A stretch of DNA of 64,000 nucleotides from Takakia lepidozioides (taxonomy: Eukaryota; Streptophyta; Takakiopsida; Takakiales; Takakiaceae): positions 69,172,756 to 69,236,755 of the forward strand of contig CM060731.1 of NCBI GenBank assembly GCA_030704615.1. Reading direction: 5' to 3'. Made by a program: the position numbers and the translations under genes. Numbering within the stretch: the first letter of the stretch is position 1; every line of letters begins with the position of its first letter. The notes beneath the pieces were generated by a model. It searched no databases. It was not told the origin of the DNA and saw only the letters and a program-made list of their open reading frames with translations. Positions 1 to 9,897 of this stretch are shown one piece after another.

Positions 1-55
1 AGCCCCACAGGCTTACACGCACTTACCTGTTCCATTCTGTGCCAACCATACCTTC

Positions 56-1570
56 ATGCTCTGTGCCCTGCAAGCTTTCCTTCAGCTGTTTCAAACAAAG
101 CCTTTTTGTTTGTCTAGAATGAAGAGAGTGAGGGGAATGGAGGATATCAGGGTGAAGAGCACCACGATTCTGCAGAAGCAAACAATTGCAGCACCGCAGG
201 CAGTACAGCTGCTAAGGGAGTTGCGATTGGAGGGGCTGCTACGCAAGGACTGGTCCTTGCATCATCGGCAGTATATGATTCAATTTCTTCAGAACTTTGA
301 GCCTCGGACGGGAGTTACTCAGGTGAGGGGAGTAGATATAGAAATTACTCCCCAGTACCTGCAGCAATTGTTTGATTTGCCATCAGGTCATGTGGATGTG
401 GATGAGCACAGGGCAAGATTGCAGATAGGGAATTTGTTCCAAGAAGGGAGTTTCTTTAAAACTCAAGGTTACGCTTGTACCAAAGCCGAGTACCCAGGGC
501 TTAGGGAAGTTGGCCAAATATTGAACGTTCTGTTTGCCATGAAACAGAACCAACAGTATTTGAGCAGGTCATTCACAGAGGAGATCCTGAAAGCTTTGAG
601 GGGAGAGGATGTCGCTTGGGCGGAGTTAATGTACAATGGACTGGTGGACGAGATGAAGAGGTTACAGGGCACTGCTGCTAAGTCTCCGATCATTGTGTCT
701 GGTCCAGTCATTGCCCAAATAATTCTTGATTCTTGCATACTTGATACTCGGGAACGTAAGGAGATGGGAGTGTTTGAGGCAGAAACCACTGCAATTGAAG
801 AGCAGGGCTCTTCACACAGTGAGGGTGGACTGGCAGGGCAACACCAGTCTAAGAGACAGAGGCGGGGTATGACTGTAGTGGCGGATCCACTGGCTTCACG
901 GAAACCGCACGATGATGTTTCCCAAGCTCTTGTGCAGGATGGGGCACAGCAGCACAGAAGGCTGTTATTATTGGAAGCACGGCCTTCGGAGAGGGAAGAG
1001 GAAGTCAATTTGATACCACAGCCACCACAACCAATTGACTCAGTTGTTTTAGAGGTTCCACAGTTAGTACATGCTGTGACATCACCCCCAATTGCTCTGG
1101 AAGGAGAAAGGTTGGACATTCCCACTACAGAGCAGGTCGTGGCCGAAATTGAGAAGGGTGACCTTCTCTATGAAAACTCTGGCTTGGTAAGGGAATCAGT
1201 GGTTCCAGAGGTGCAGCGGTTGTCCAGGGAAAACCCTGCTGTGCATGTAATACCCACACCTGTGATGGAGGTACCAGGGGTAGAATATCAAGACACTGCA
1301 GCACCTGTGGAGGATGAGGTGGTTCAGGAAGAGAATCTGGTGGGGCAATGGCCTGAATGGTTGGTGAGGCATCACACTGTGGAGGATCAGGGAGAACAGC
1401 AGCAAGTTCACCATGATGACCCTCAGCAGGCCATGCTTATGAGTTCCATAAGCAGAACACTTAATTTGTTGGGCACTTATGTGAAATCCCATGTTCCATC
1501 TACCCAATTGGCAGCTTTGAGGGAGGAACTCAGAAGGAGTTTGAGGCTCGAATTGCCACTGATGTGCTAA
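56..1570 (+). CDS. Retrotransposon extra ORF, N-terminal part (function unknown)
   Basis: A 504-codon ORF in the interior of LTR retrotransposon copy 1, between where pol should be and the 3' LTR. Residues about 50-230 look like a folded domain: the stretch around QFLQNFEPRTG and the phrase ITPQYLQQLFDLP are weakly reminiscent of plant-mobile-domain or Athila-type ORFs, where a short box precedes a conserved proline-containing loop. That resemblance is my inference. The rest (about 240-480) is acidic and low complexity. The frame is lost around 1530-1575; the coiled-coil ORF that follows probably belonged to the same protein. No catalytic motif is visible. The true start may differ, since no upstream context is available. 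Confidence 0.5.
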   Translation: MLCALQAFLQLFQTKPFCLSRMKRVRGMEDIRVKSTTILQKQTIAAPQAVQLLRELRLEGLLRKDWSLHHRQYMIQFLQNFEPRTGVTQVRGVDIEITPQYLQQLFDLPSGHVDVDEHRARLQIGNLFQEGSFFKTQGYACTKAEYPGLREVGQILNVLFAMKQNQQYLSRSFTEEILKALRGEDVAWAELMYNGLVDEMKRLQGTAAKSPIIVSGPVIAQIILDSCILDTRERKEMGVFEAETTAIEEQGSSHSEGGLAGQHQSKRQRRGMTVVADPLASRKPHDDVSQALVQDGAQQHRRLLLLEARPSEREEEVNLIPQPPQPIDSVVLEVPQLVHAVTSPPIALEGERLDIPTTEQVVAEIEKGDLLYENSGLVRESVVPEVQRLSRENPAVHVIPTPVMEVPGVEYQDTAAPVEDEVVQEENLVGQWPEWLVRHHTVEDQGEQQQVHHDDPQQAMLMSSISRTLNLLGTYVKSHVPSTQLAALREELRRSLRLELPLMC

Positions 1571-1610
1571 CAAGGTAGATGAGGAGGTCAATCTCAAGTT
1601 ACAGCAAGAG

Positions 1611-2501
1611 TTGGAGGACACAAAGGCTGCTTTGCAGTTGGCCAAGGGACATTTGATTGAAGCAGGCCTCGAGCAGGACCAGTTGCATGAAGCACATAAG
1701 CAACAGTTATACCAAATGCAGGTGAAGCATGAGGACAAGTTGCAAGAAGTGAATGTACTACATACAGAGTTGCAGGCAGTACATGAGAAGATGACCATAC
1801 AATGTGCTACACTCACAACTACTCTTGAGCAAACTGCATTAGAAGTTAACAGACAAGGGGAGAGATGTATGAAGGCAGAAGCAGAGATAATAGAGCAAGC
1901 GAAACTCATTGTTGATATGAAGAATACAATCTGTCGCAATGAGAATACTTTCAAACAATACAGACAGGTTGAGGCTGACCAGGAGAGGTACATCCTGGAG
2001 TTGCAACAAACAGTCATGGTCAATAGAAATGAACTCTCTGTGGCTAACAAGGCTTGGAAGGAAGCCAATAATCTGGCTGCTGCCTATGCGAGTCTGGTTG
2101 AACCTCATGCAAAACGCATGGAGGCTTTACAGCAGCAGTTAGATGTGTACAGACTCACGGAGGAGCAGACTCTCAGGGGTGCCACACACGACTTGGTGGA
2201 TAACCACCTTATGCAGGTCTGGTTAGCACAAGGGCCGGTGGAAGGCAAAGCACCACGGAAGCTCACCCAGGGCGAGATGAATGAGCTCAGACTGCAGGTG
2301 CAGAACATTGCCACAACTACTATAGACAATGTCTATAGTAGGATAGCGGAGCTACAGGAGGATGTAGAAGGCCTGCAGACTCAGGTGGATGACCTGAGTT
2401 CAAATATTGACAAGAGAGTCTTTGTACCTGAGGAGCAGCTGATGGCTACTTATTTACATGCCAGGACTCTAATTTTTCAGTCTTCTTCGCAAGGGGTGTA
2501 G
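1611..2501 (+). pseudogene. Retrotransposon extra ORF, coiled-coil middle part
   Basis: A 296-codon open frame that continues the preceding ORF after a frameshift near 1530-1575. It has no good ATG at its beginning; the frame is open upstream to about 1563. The whole stretch is rich in Q, E, K and L with heptad spacing typical of a long coiled coil (for example around LQLAKGHLIEAGLEQDQLHE). It ends at a TAG (2499-2501), three bases before the next ATG in the same frame, so the next ORF may be a continuation separated by a single stop. A structural, multimerising role would fit, but the sequence does not prove one. Confidence 0.45.
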
Positions 2502-2504
2502 GCG

Positions 2505-3651
2505 ATGCCAGTGGTAGAAGGGCCAGTGGTACCAATACCACAGCAAGTGATTGTGCAGGTAGCTGACCCTGTTGTTACTACAGCCACACCACAGCCTGAG
2601 GTATGGGGGGATGCTGCTTTTAACCCACCTAAGACTCCTGCTGCACGGGAGTACAGTCGGACTATGATTATGCCCTTCAACCAAATTCCCATTGTGTTGG
2701 ATTTGGCTTGGAAGGAATTTAGTCCTCCGCAATCGTTGGCACATTACTACCAGATCATGCGCATTTGGCTGCCAGTGGCAACTAGGACTAAGGTTCTTCC
2801 GAACAATCGACCCATTGAGGATCATCACTTTGCGAGGTACTGGTCTGAAGCAGCTACCATGTTGAAGGAATTAATTGCCTTCCAAGTTGTACATGGGTAC
2901 ATTTATACCAAGACCAAGGAGGTATCAAGTATTGTCATGGGATGTGGATTATACTATGCTGCTTGTTTTCTGGCACGTTATCACATTGAGCAGCAGAGGA
3001 TGCAATCCCGATTTCTGAGTTATTCCAGTGGGGATCATTGGGTCTTACCTTCAGTGCCACCTCATATGTACCTATATGATGCAGAAGGATTCCCAACTTC
3101 GTTCATGGTTTCATTCGGCTTGGAACAATTTGACAACACAGAAATTCGGCCCTGAGGATATTTTCTTTAAGGGACATGAGGCATGGAAATACTTACACTG
3201 TTCCAAAGTCATCGGCACACCTCTTACCTATACAGATAAGGAGTTGAGGACGTTCACTAATTTTGCTTGTCAGCGCTTACAGCAAGTTGTACAATTTAAA
3301 CTTCCAGATATGGTCGGACCACATTGTATGCCACACAGGATTCCACTTAAAGTTTGGCCGTTAAAACACCTAAGGGGAGACGAGGATTCTCATACTACTG
3401 TTTCTTCAGCGGACTCTTTTGACATGGCAGAGGACTATGCACTTCAGATGGCAGAGAAGAAACGACGGGGATCTCCTATGCCTGAGAGGTTACCTCGTTA
3501 TCAGCCAAAGGAGGGTCAGACATTTCCAGGTAGTGCTCAATCATCTCCATCAACCAATGACAGGACTCAGGCTCGCACACGGAGTCCTTCACGAGACTCT
3601 CACCGTCAGAAGGGTGCTCGCTCACAAAGGTTTGCTAATCCCAAACAGTAA
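2505..3651 (+). pseudogene. Retrotransposon extra ORF, C-terminal part, frameshifted
   Basis: Two overlapping open frames, 2505-3155 and 3028-3651, read as one protein with a frameshift around 3100-3150. The first gives a globular-looking region rich in W, Y and H; the second starts to make sense at GPEDIFFKGHEAWKYL and runs to a basic serine/arginine-rich tail ending 40 bases before the LTR. I do not recognise the domain. Its place directly before the polypurine tract makes it the last ORF of the element. Such 3' ORFs are known in Athila/Tat-type elements, where they are sometimes called env-like; no signal peptide or membrane segment is visible here. Confidence 0.45.
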
Positions 3652-3670
3652 ACCGTTAGGACACGGCTTT

Positions 3671-3688
3671 TTGAGAGGGGGAGGGGTA
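3671..3688 (+). other. Polypurine tract of retrotransposon copy 1
   Basis: A purine-only run (tgagagggggagggg and flanks) sits two or three bases before the TG that opens the LTR at 3691. This is the expected plus-strand primer position and fixes the start of the 3' LTR. Confidence 0.8.
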
Positions 3689-3690
3689 AA

Positions 3691-4634
3691 TGTTAGAGGG
3701 CTGCTTGGGACTTAGACGCTTTTACGGGTTCTATGGGGTACCCTTAATTTTTGCGCAGACTGAGACCAATATGAGCCTTAGGGGTGGCAGCAGCAGGCTT
3801 TAGGGGGGTTATACAGCCCGACACAGCCTGACACAGCTTTACACAGCCAGTCACAGCCAGTCACAGCCCGCCACAGCTTCGCACAGCCCGATACAACCCG
3901 ACACAACCAGTCACAGCCCGATACAGCTTCGCACAGTCAGTCACAGCCCGACACAGCCTTACACAGCCAGTCACAGCTCGGCACAACTTGACACAGCCTG
4001 TCACAGTACATGGGGAACAGTTATCATTGACAGCGAACGACTGTGAGGGAACGACATCTGCAGAGGGAACGTGTTACTTCAGGGATGACGGTTAGTTAGT
4101 TAGGTGGCTAGAACAGCTTGCGGGCAGATAAGGAGAGCGGCAACGGAAAGAGGATGACTTCACGGGGAGCGCTTCTGGGTCATGGGAAGAGGAGATCAGG
4201 CGGGGGCAAGAACAAGAGCACAGGGAAGGAGGAAAGATGAACAGTAGATGCTTATTACATGCAGAGCTATAGTGATATTGTAGGGCGGATTAGAGTCACC
4301 ATGGCATTGGCCTGATACCTGATAAATCATAATCTGATACTTATTCGATACAATTACACTGTGTAGAGAGACATGAGTGAAGCTGTGAAATGAATGCATG
4401 ATTAACTGGAACTAAGTAGATACTGAAGCAATCTGATGCTTCAGTATCAGATAAGGTAAATTGATAACATAAAGGCAAGAAGGAATACAGATGGGAAGCA
4501 CAACCATGATTCACTAGCTGCAGGTCATGACTGATAGTACTGAGCGGGCTGAGTGCTTAGAGATATCCAACTCTTCTATCTTGGAGTTTCCACCTCGGAT
4601 AGCGAAGGGATGGGTGAGTAAAAGCCGTTCGACA
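3691..4634 (+). repeat. 3' LTR, copy 1 (944 bp)
   Basis: It starts TGTTAGAGG and ends CGACA, and aligns from end to end with the 5' LTR at 12268-13220. The homology stops at 4634, whereas in copy 2 the primer-binding site follows. It includes a tandem array of short cacagcc-type units (about 3812-4003), also present in the other LTR. Confidence 0.85.
3812..4003 (+). repeat. Tandem acacagcc/tcacagcc array inside the LTR
   Basis: Degenerate 10-bp units of the form cag(c/t)c(c/t)g(a/t)caca repeat about 18 times. The same array occurs in the second LTR (about 12390-12550) with a different unit number, so it belongs to the element and expands or contracts. Confidence 0.85.
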
Positions 4635-4641
4635 GTACAGT

Positions 4642-4907
4642 ATGGTGACATCGGGTTCTGTTGTTCACGACATGACTTATGAGGTAACTGTTGGCAATTT
4701 TCCAAATTGCACATGCCCGGACTTCCAGAACACTTTATCAAGCTCTATTGGAAAGAAACCCAAATTTGTCCGTGCAAACACCTATACTACATCTACATTC
4801 ACAGGATGTTTTGTGATCCTCACCGAGACACGTGCATTCACCAGTGTACAATGGGTCCCACTGACATTCATACACTTCTGCAGCGTGATAGGATTACTGA
4901 AATGTGA
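4642..4907 (+). pseudogene. SWIM zinc-finger fragment, frameshifted
   Basis: The first frame gives YEVTVGNFPNCTCPDFQ and a second frame, shifted between about 4740 and 4766, gives CPCKHLYYIYIHRM. Together these match the SWIM pattern CxC...CxH, here CTC and CKH. SWIM fingers of this kind are common at the C-terminus of MULE-type transposases and related plant proteins. Nothing else of the parent protein is visible, and the LTR of retrotransposon copy 1 ends immediately upstream. It is a relic, probably of a transposon. Confidence 0.6.
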
Positions 4908-5038
4908 GGTGTTCAGAAGGAGTTGGATTCTTTGACAATGACTCCACTTTGTTCAATGTAATGTTTTTAACATGTTCTATTTCTGTTTTGGCTGAATCTG
5001 TTTTCGGTTTGTTTGTTTTGGGGTTGGTGGTTTTTCCA

Positions 5039-5735
5039 ATTAAGATGTCGTTGACGACACCTTAATCCACCCACCTGCACACGCACTGCCTTCGTACCTT
5101 TGTTGGATTCATATATTTTGGGCTATTTGGGTTTTTGGATGAATTGAAATGTCGCAAAATGTGGTGGGAAATAAGATGTCGTTGACGACACCTTAATTCC
5201 TCCAACGTGCACATGCACCGCCGTGAAAGTTTTGTTCAGGTGGTCGGAATTAAGATGTCGTTGACGACATCTTAATCCCCCCGACCTGCACACGCACCGC
5301 CTTCAAAATTCTGTTGAGGTTGTTGGAATTAAGATCTCGTTGACGACACCTTAATCCCCCCTGCACACGCACCGCCTACAAAGCTTTTCTGGATTCATTT
5401 TTTTCTGGTTTTTTGGGTTTTTCCATGAACTGTCGTATCGCAACAGGTTGTGGGAATTAAGATGTCGTTGACGACACCTTAATCGCCGTGACCTGCACAC
5501 GCACCGCCTTCAAAGTTTTGTTGGATTTCTGTTTTTTCTTTTTTTGGGCCATAATCTGAAAAGACATGTGGCAGCAACTGGTGGGATTTAAGATGTCATT
5601 GACGTTGATGTGTTTTGCACAGGTGTTGGCTTTGTAGTTTTGTTGGATTCAAATTTTCTGGTTTTTTGGGATTTTCCATGAAATGTTTGTGGCAACAGGA
5701 GGTGGGAATTAAGATGTCGTTGACGACACCTTAAT
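5039..5735. repeat. Tandem array built around a 28-bp palindrome
   Basis: Seven copies of a near-perfect palindrome (arms ATTAAGATGTCGT and ACGACACCTTAAT around a TG centre) start at 5039, about 5170, 5249, 5328, 5456, about 5586 (truncated) and 5708. Spacings are near 79 or 122-131 bp. Between them lie a shared ctgcacacgcaccgcc box and a T-rich ttttctggttttttggg stretch, so the true unit is about 130 bp with shortened versions. The copy at 5249-5276 has fully matching arms. No ORF overlaps it. Its role is unknown. Confidence 0.85.
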
Positions 5736-6734
5736 CCCCCCCCCCCTCCCCCCCACCTAGACACACACCGCCTTCAATGTTTTTTGGACTCAATTTTTTG
5801 GGTTCATTGTTTTTGGAGAAATGTTTCTGCGATTTGGTTTTGTTCTCCACTTCTCATGTTCTATCCTCCTCCCTCCTCTGCAGCCCCACTCCCATCAGAA
5901 GAGTCCATAGGTAACTCAAATTTACTCCTGTATGTAATTGCCTTCTAACTTCAGCAGTTTCCTTCAAGTCCCCTCAAAGTAAGTACTGCCAGGATCAGCC
6001 GACAAATCTGAAATTCATGACACACTCGAGATGCAATTGCTCCACGTGAAACAAAAACGAGGTCATGGTTCATCCATTTCGCTCATTTCTCATCCAACAG
6101 TCATCCACCATTCATCGTTTCCACTTTTCATTCATCCTGAAACCATTCATCCGTCGGCTTTTTCATCGCACATTCGTACCATACGGTCGTCATGGAGCTT
6201 GGATTGTCCCGTCGGATGGGGTGTGCATGCGTCCGTGCATTGTAGTTTTTTTCCACGGCAATAGGCCCTCTTTTTCCCTCAGTTGTAGGCTCCCATTCAC
6301 TAATCTGCTCAAGCTTTGAATCTGCTTACGCTTTAGGGATTCTGCTCATGTTTTCCACTTTAAGCATGAGCGTGCTCACGTGAGCTGCTCACACGGTAGC
6401 TGCCCTCTGTCTTGTACATGCCCTCTTAAAGCCTGGGGGGTGCACTCTTTATAAACTGTGCGTATCACGTGCTGTCGTCGCCTAATAAAAAAACCCCCTT
6501 AATACGGGTCCTTGGATAATTTATACCCCCTCTGTACATACTTTTTGAAGATTATAAAACCCCCTCCTATAAATATACAAAAATTTACAATTTTTAAAAA
6601 GTACCCCCTTCTGTATGTATATTCTCATTTTCCATCATTAAAAATAACCCTCCAATATGTATATGTATGTTTTTATATTATATCGAATTTATTCATTTAA
6701 AACATAATAAAATCTAACAAATTAATTAAAAAAA
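5736..6734. other. Intergenic, no gene seen
   Basis: There is a poly-C run near 5736-5753. Around 6485-6660 an AT-rich stretch repeats short accccc(c/t)t boxes at roughly 35-50 bp intervals. Short ORFs at 6031-6319 have no recognisable content. This stretch may be the outer end of the minus-strand element that begins at 6735, but I found no terminal inverted repeat. Confidence 0.4.
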
Positions 6735-7304
6735 TTATTTGCCTTTGATAAAGTTGTCAAAGACTTTTCGGTCATTTGCATCAAGTACATATGTGTTTGA
6801 CTTGACATTGTACTTTAAACATGCTAACGCGATAATGGAATCCAAATCAACCATCATGTTATCCGTCAAATCGTACGTATAGACCCCTCCTCGAATTTTT
6901 TGGTACCATGCTAACCCAATCTCCATATGAGAAGGACGCTCCAATAAATCAACAGAATCCCTACATTCTACAAACCGCTTATTGATTTTCTTCCGCATTC
7001 TTTGAACCCTGCCCAAATACCAAGTGCCTTTGGTTACTCCTCTGCAGGTTTTCCCTGGTCTGCCTTTCCTGTTTGTAGTTTGAATCGCAGTCTCCTCATC
7101 AACAAAAAATACAGCACAATCCGAACCCAATCCCAAGTTCGTGGCTTTGTTGCTGGTAGTTGGTTTGTTTTCTCGGCAAAACAACATCGATGCACTTCTT
7201 ACTCGTGTCAATCTATCCTTGGATAGAGTAGGGTTGCCATTGAGTTGGCTAACCAAAGTACTTTTGAATATGGTCTTCCCGTCTACTTTGACAAATGGAA
7301 CCAC
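6735..7304 (-). pseudogene. Transposase-like protein, C-terminal part
   Basis: This 189-codon frame continues the core after a frameshift. It opens with FVKVDGKTIFKSTLVSQL and LSKDRLTRVR, a compact and well-formed segment, then a basic patch (RVQRMRKKINKR) and ends at LDANDRKVFDNFIKGK. The methionine shown is not a likely start, since the protein reads in from the upstream frame. It lies at the edge of an AT-rich region with no further ORF. Confidence 0.5.
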
Positions 7305-9196
7305 CGCCTTGATCCATCTTTCTCTTGTTCAAACTCATCAATGACAGCATCCAGAGTATGTCTCAATTCACTTTGAACAAGTACCTCTTCCGCATGATCA
7401 TCCAAAGGTTGGCTCAAAACATCCTCCATTGAATTCGAAGGCCCGCAAACCAATTCATCTTCCACGACCTCATTTTGAATATGTGTGTCTGCATTAAGAG
7501 GACAAATAGAATCTATGGCATCGACATCATCACCCTCCTCTTCCATGCTTTTGAATAGCTCGGCCTCCATTTGTCTCTCAATTGTCCATGGCTCATTCCA
7601 CCAATCCAAGTTTGTCGCTTTGTTTGGTTTCATCCCAAGTTTATGGCATAAAAGTTGCGCTTCTAGAAATCCAATTTTCAAAGCCTCCACAATGCAATCA
7701 TCCGATTGGACAGTAGAAAAGTCGGACAAATCAGCAAGGGGGATACCTGGCTTCTTCTCCAAAGAAAACCAAATGTGTTCTTGTTTCTTGTGAGCTCTTG
7801 AGAACTTGGGTCCTTTTGGATTCACCTCGAACTCGGATATGCATGTTAATGCTCCCGCACTCTCAATCAAATCACACCCGTCATATGTCCTCTCATTCCG
7901 TAACATACCTCCCACTTTGCTGAAGAATATTTCACACACATCTGAACCAACAAGGCTCAAAGGAACTTGCACATGATTAAACTTATCCTTGAACAATTTG
8001 ATAAGTAGAACCACGTAGTGGCATGAAATTTGTAAATCCAAGTATGTTTCCCTGCTAATGAAGAAGGATTTCAGATTATACACCTCGTGGTGGAATAACC
8101 ACAACTTCCACAATCTGAAAAAAAACGATACCTTCGCAGCAAATTGTACCCTCTCACACAATGACGTGTGAGGAGACAAAAAAATGTCGATGTAGCATGA
8201 AATGATGTATAGGTAAATTTCAGTACCTTTGGTCCTCTCCCTTCGATGATTCACAGTTGATTGTAACTCCCTCAAACAAGCTTGCACCTTCCGAGATGCC
8301 AGTCGTTGAGCTGCTGCCCAATTCTGTCGATCTTCTCTTTTGATATCACATTCCCGAAGTCCATGCTTGTCCACTGAAAATGAATGGTAGACCAATAACA
8401 CATGATTCAATATAGCAACCTCATCACCCAACACCAAAGTCCGTGATGCACTGTCCAAGGGATTTACCAATTTTTTCCCATTGTGGATGAAGTCCTGATC
8501 ATGGAGTCCGTATATATCTCCCCCATTGCACACTCGACCTGTAAACAACCATCCTTCCCAAGGGATGCAAAATCTACTTCCAGCCCCATTGGCATAATCT
8601 TCTAACATCACTTTTCTCCTCCTACTATCTCCGTCTGAAGCATGCCCAATTATAGGCCCAACCACGTCCCTCACATATTTGTCCCACAACTGTTTCACCA
8701 CTTCCCATTGTGATCTCACAAAATTGTTGTTAAATCTATTGCAAGTGAGTTGGATTACCAATACCAATCGAGGTAAACGTACATGTAGAGGATTTGCTAT
8801 CAACACTCTGGCGTAATGGGCAACCACATTGTTTTTGAATGCCTCCACAATATGTTCGTACCCTGATTCCCCTTCTCCCACTTGCACCACAAAATTTGAA
8901 ATACATACATGGTTGTCTTGAAGCCCACAGAACCCGAGAAGGGTGTCATCCCTAGCAATCCAACGTACCAATCGCTTCACAACAGTTTCATCTTCGGCCA
9001 CCATCACTGGGATGCTTCCCATTGGGATATTTGCATCTTCCATCACATCTCTGTAAATTCCAGCCACATGCTGAAATATATCATCCATTTCTCCCGCTCT
9101 ATACTTCAAACCTTTCCTCAAAGACCGTCTTGTAGTATCAATAGAAGGACCCCCCACATTTGAAGCCAAAAAATGATTCAATCTCGGACCCCCCAA
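7283..9196 (-). pseudogene. Transposase-like protein, core part
   Basis: A 637-codon frame, long and uninterrupted, so decay is modest. It has a helical region rich in W and L (about 330-400) and then GSDVCEIFFSKVGGM (about 430). This last box resembles the late helical box of several cut-and-paste transposases, where an acidic residue precedes a phenylalanine pair; that is a loose resemblance only. An acidic tail (about 560-620) precedes the frameshift near 7290. It could be the catalytic core, but I cannot assign a DDE triad with confidence. Confidence 0.5.
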
Positions 9197-9855
9197 AGCT
9201 GCACAGTCTCAAACATTGTTTTTGTGCTGGTACCATACCTCTTCCCTTGTGGAGACCTGTCAATATTCTTGCCCATATCAACAAGAAAATCCCACAAACT
9301 TTCTTCAAAATCCCCCCTCCTATGTGCATCAACAATATCACGACAAAATTTGAGAACATCTCCTCTTTCAATTGCCTCAATCCCAGACTCCTTCAAACTC
9401 CCTTGCACAGACAAGGATGCCACTTTGGTCCTGGCCTCCCACAATTTGAACCTCAACTGCCTCAACTCCTGTCTGTTTTTGTAAACTTGTTTGACAATCT
9501 CCGCATTTCCAAGATATGACAACCTTCTTCCCTTGCCAATATCTCTCTCCCCTCTATATTCCATGGCACCTCTCTCTCTATATACCCTCATTCTGAAGTC
9601 ATTTTCCAAGGGAATGGAAGAACATGCTGAACACCTCAAGTTTGGAAATGGCTCCCCATCCAATGACACTCTAAAACAATCCGCGTGCCGAAACGTACCA
9701 ACAACCTTATGCTCTTGATTGTTTAGAGTGATGGTTGCATGTGTCAACGGCTCGACATACCACTTCTTTCCTCCCTTGCTATCTTGAAGGAATGGTTTCA
9801 GACTTATTCTCTTGTGGTTGTACTCCCACCATTCATCCCATAGGCCCCAACACAA
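9178..9855 (-). pseudogene. Transposase-like protein, middle part
   Basis: A 225-codon frame, the same frame as the preceding ORF; about 14 open codons lie between the TGA and the first methionine here. It contains a cysteine box (CFRV...LRCSAC, about residues 60-80) and then a basic helical region with a run of R, K and E. The frame must shift near 9180-9195 to continue into the 637-residue part, because the phrase FETVQLWG at the end here joins naturally to GPRLNHFLASNVGGP in the next frame. I do not recognise a named domain. Confidence 0.5.
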
Positions 9856-9897
9856 ATTGTCTCTTCCTTTGTTGCATTGGGACCTTCGCTGTAATTG

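Larger units (their letters stand above)
1..4634 (+). mobile_element. 3' part of an OTA-type Ty3/gypsy LTR retrotransposon (copy 1)
   Basis: The window opens inside a retrotransposon. A run of plus-strand ORFs (56-3651) is followed by a polypurine tract (3671-3688) and a 3' LTR (3691-4634). That LTR is homologous along its length to the 5' LTR at 12268-13220, so both belong to one family. The gag-pol part of this copy would lie upstream of the window. The interior shows several frameshifts, so it is inactive. Assignment to the Tat/Athila (OTA) branch comes from the pol of copy 2; the extra ORFs between pol and the 3' LTR fit that branch. Confidence 0.85.

Noticed and set aside
469-2068. Long minus-strand ORFs opposite the retrotransposon ORFs
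   Set aside because: Shadows of the plus-strand coding frames; low-complexity, Cys/Ser-rich translations without motifs.
3812-4003. Regular short repeats, considered as a CRISPR array
   Set aside because: Units are contiguous with no unique spacers, lie in an LTR and recur in the second LTR of a plant retrotransposon.
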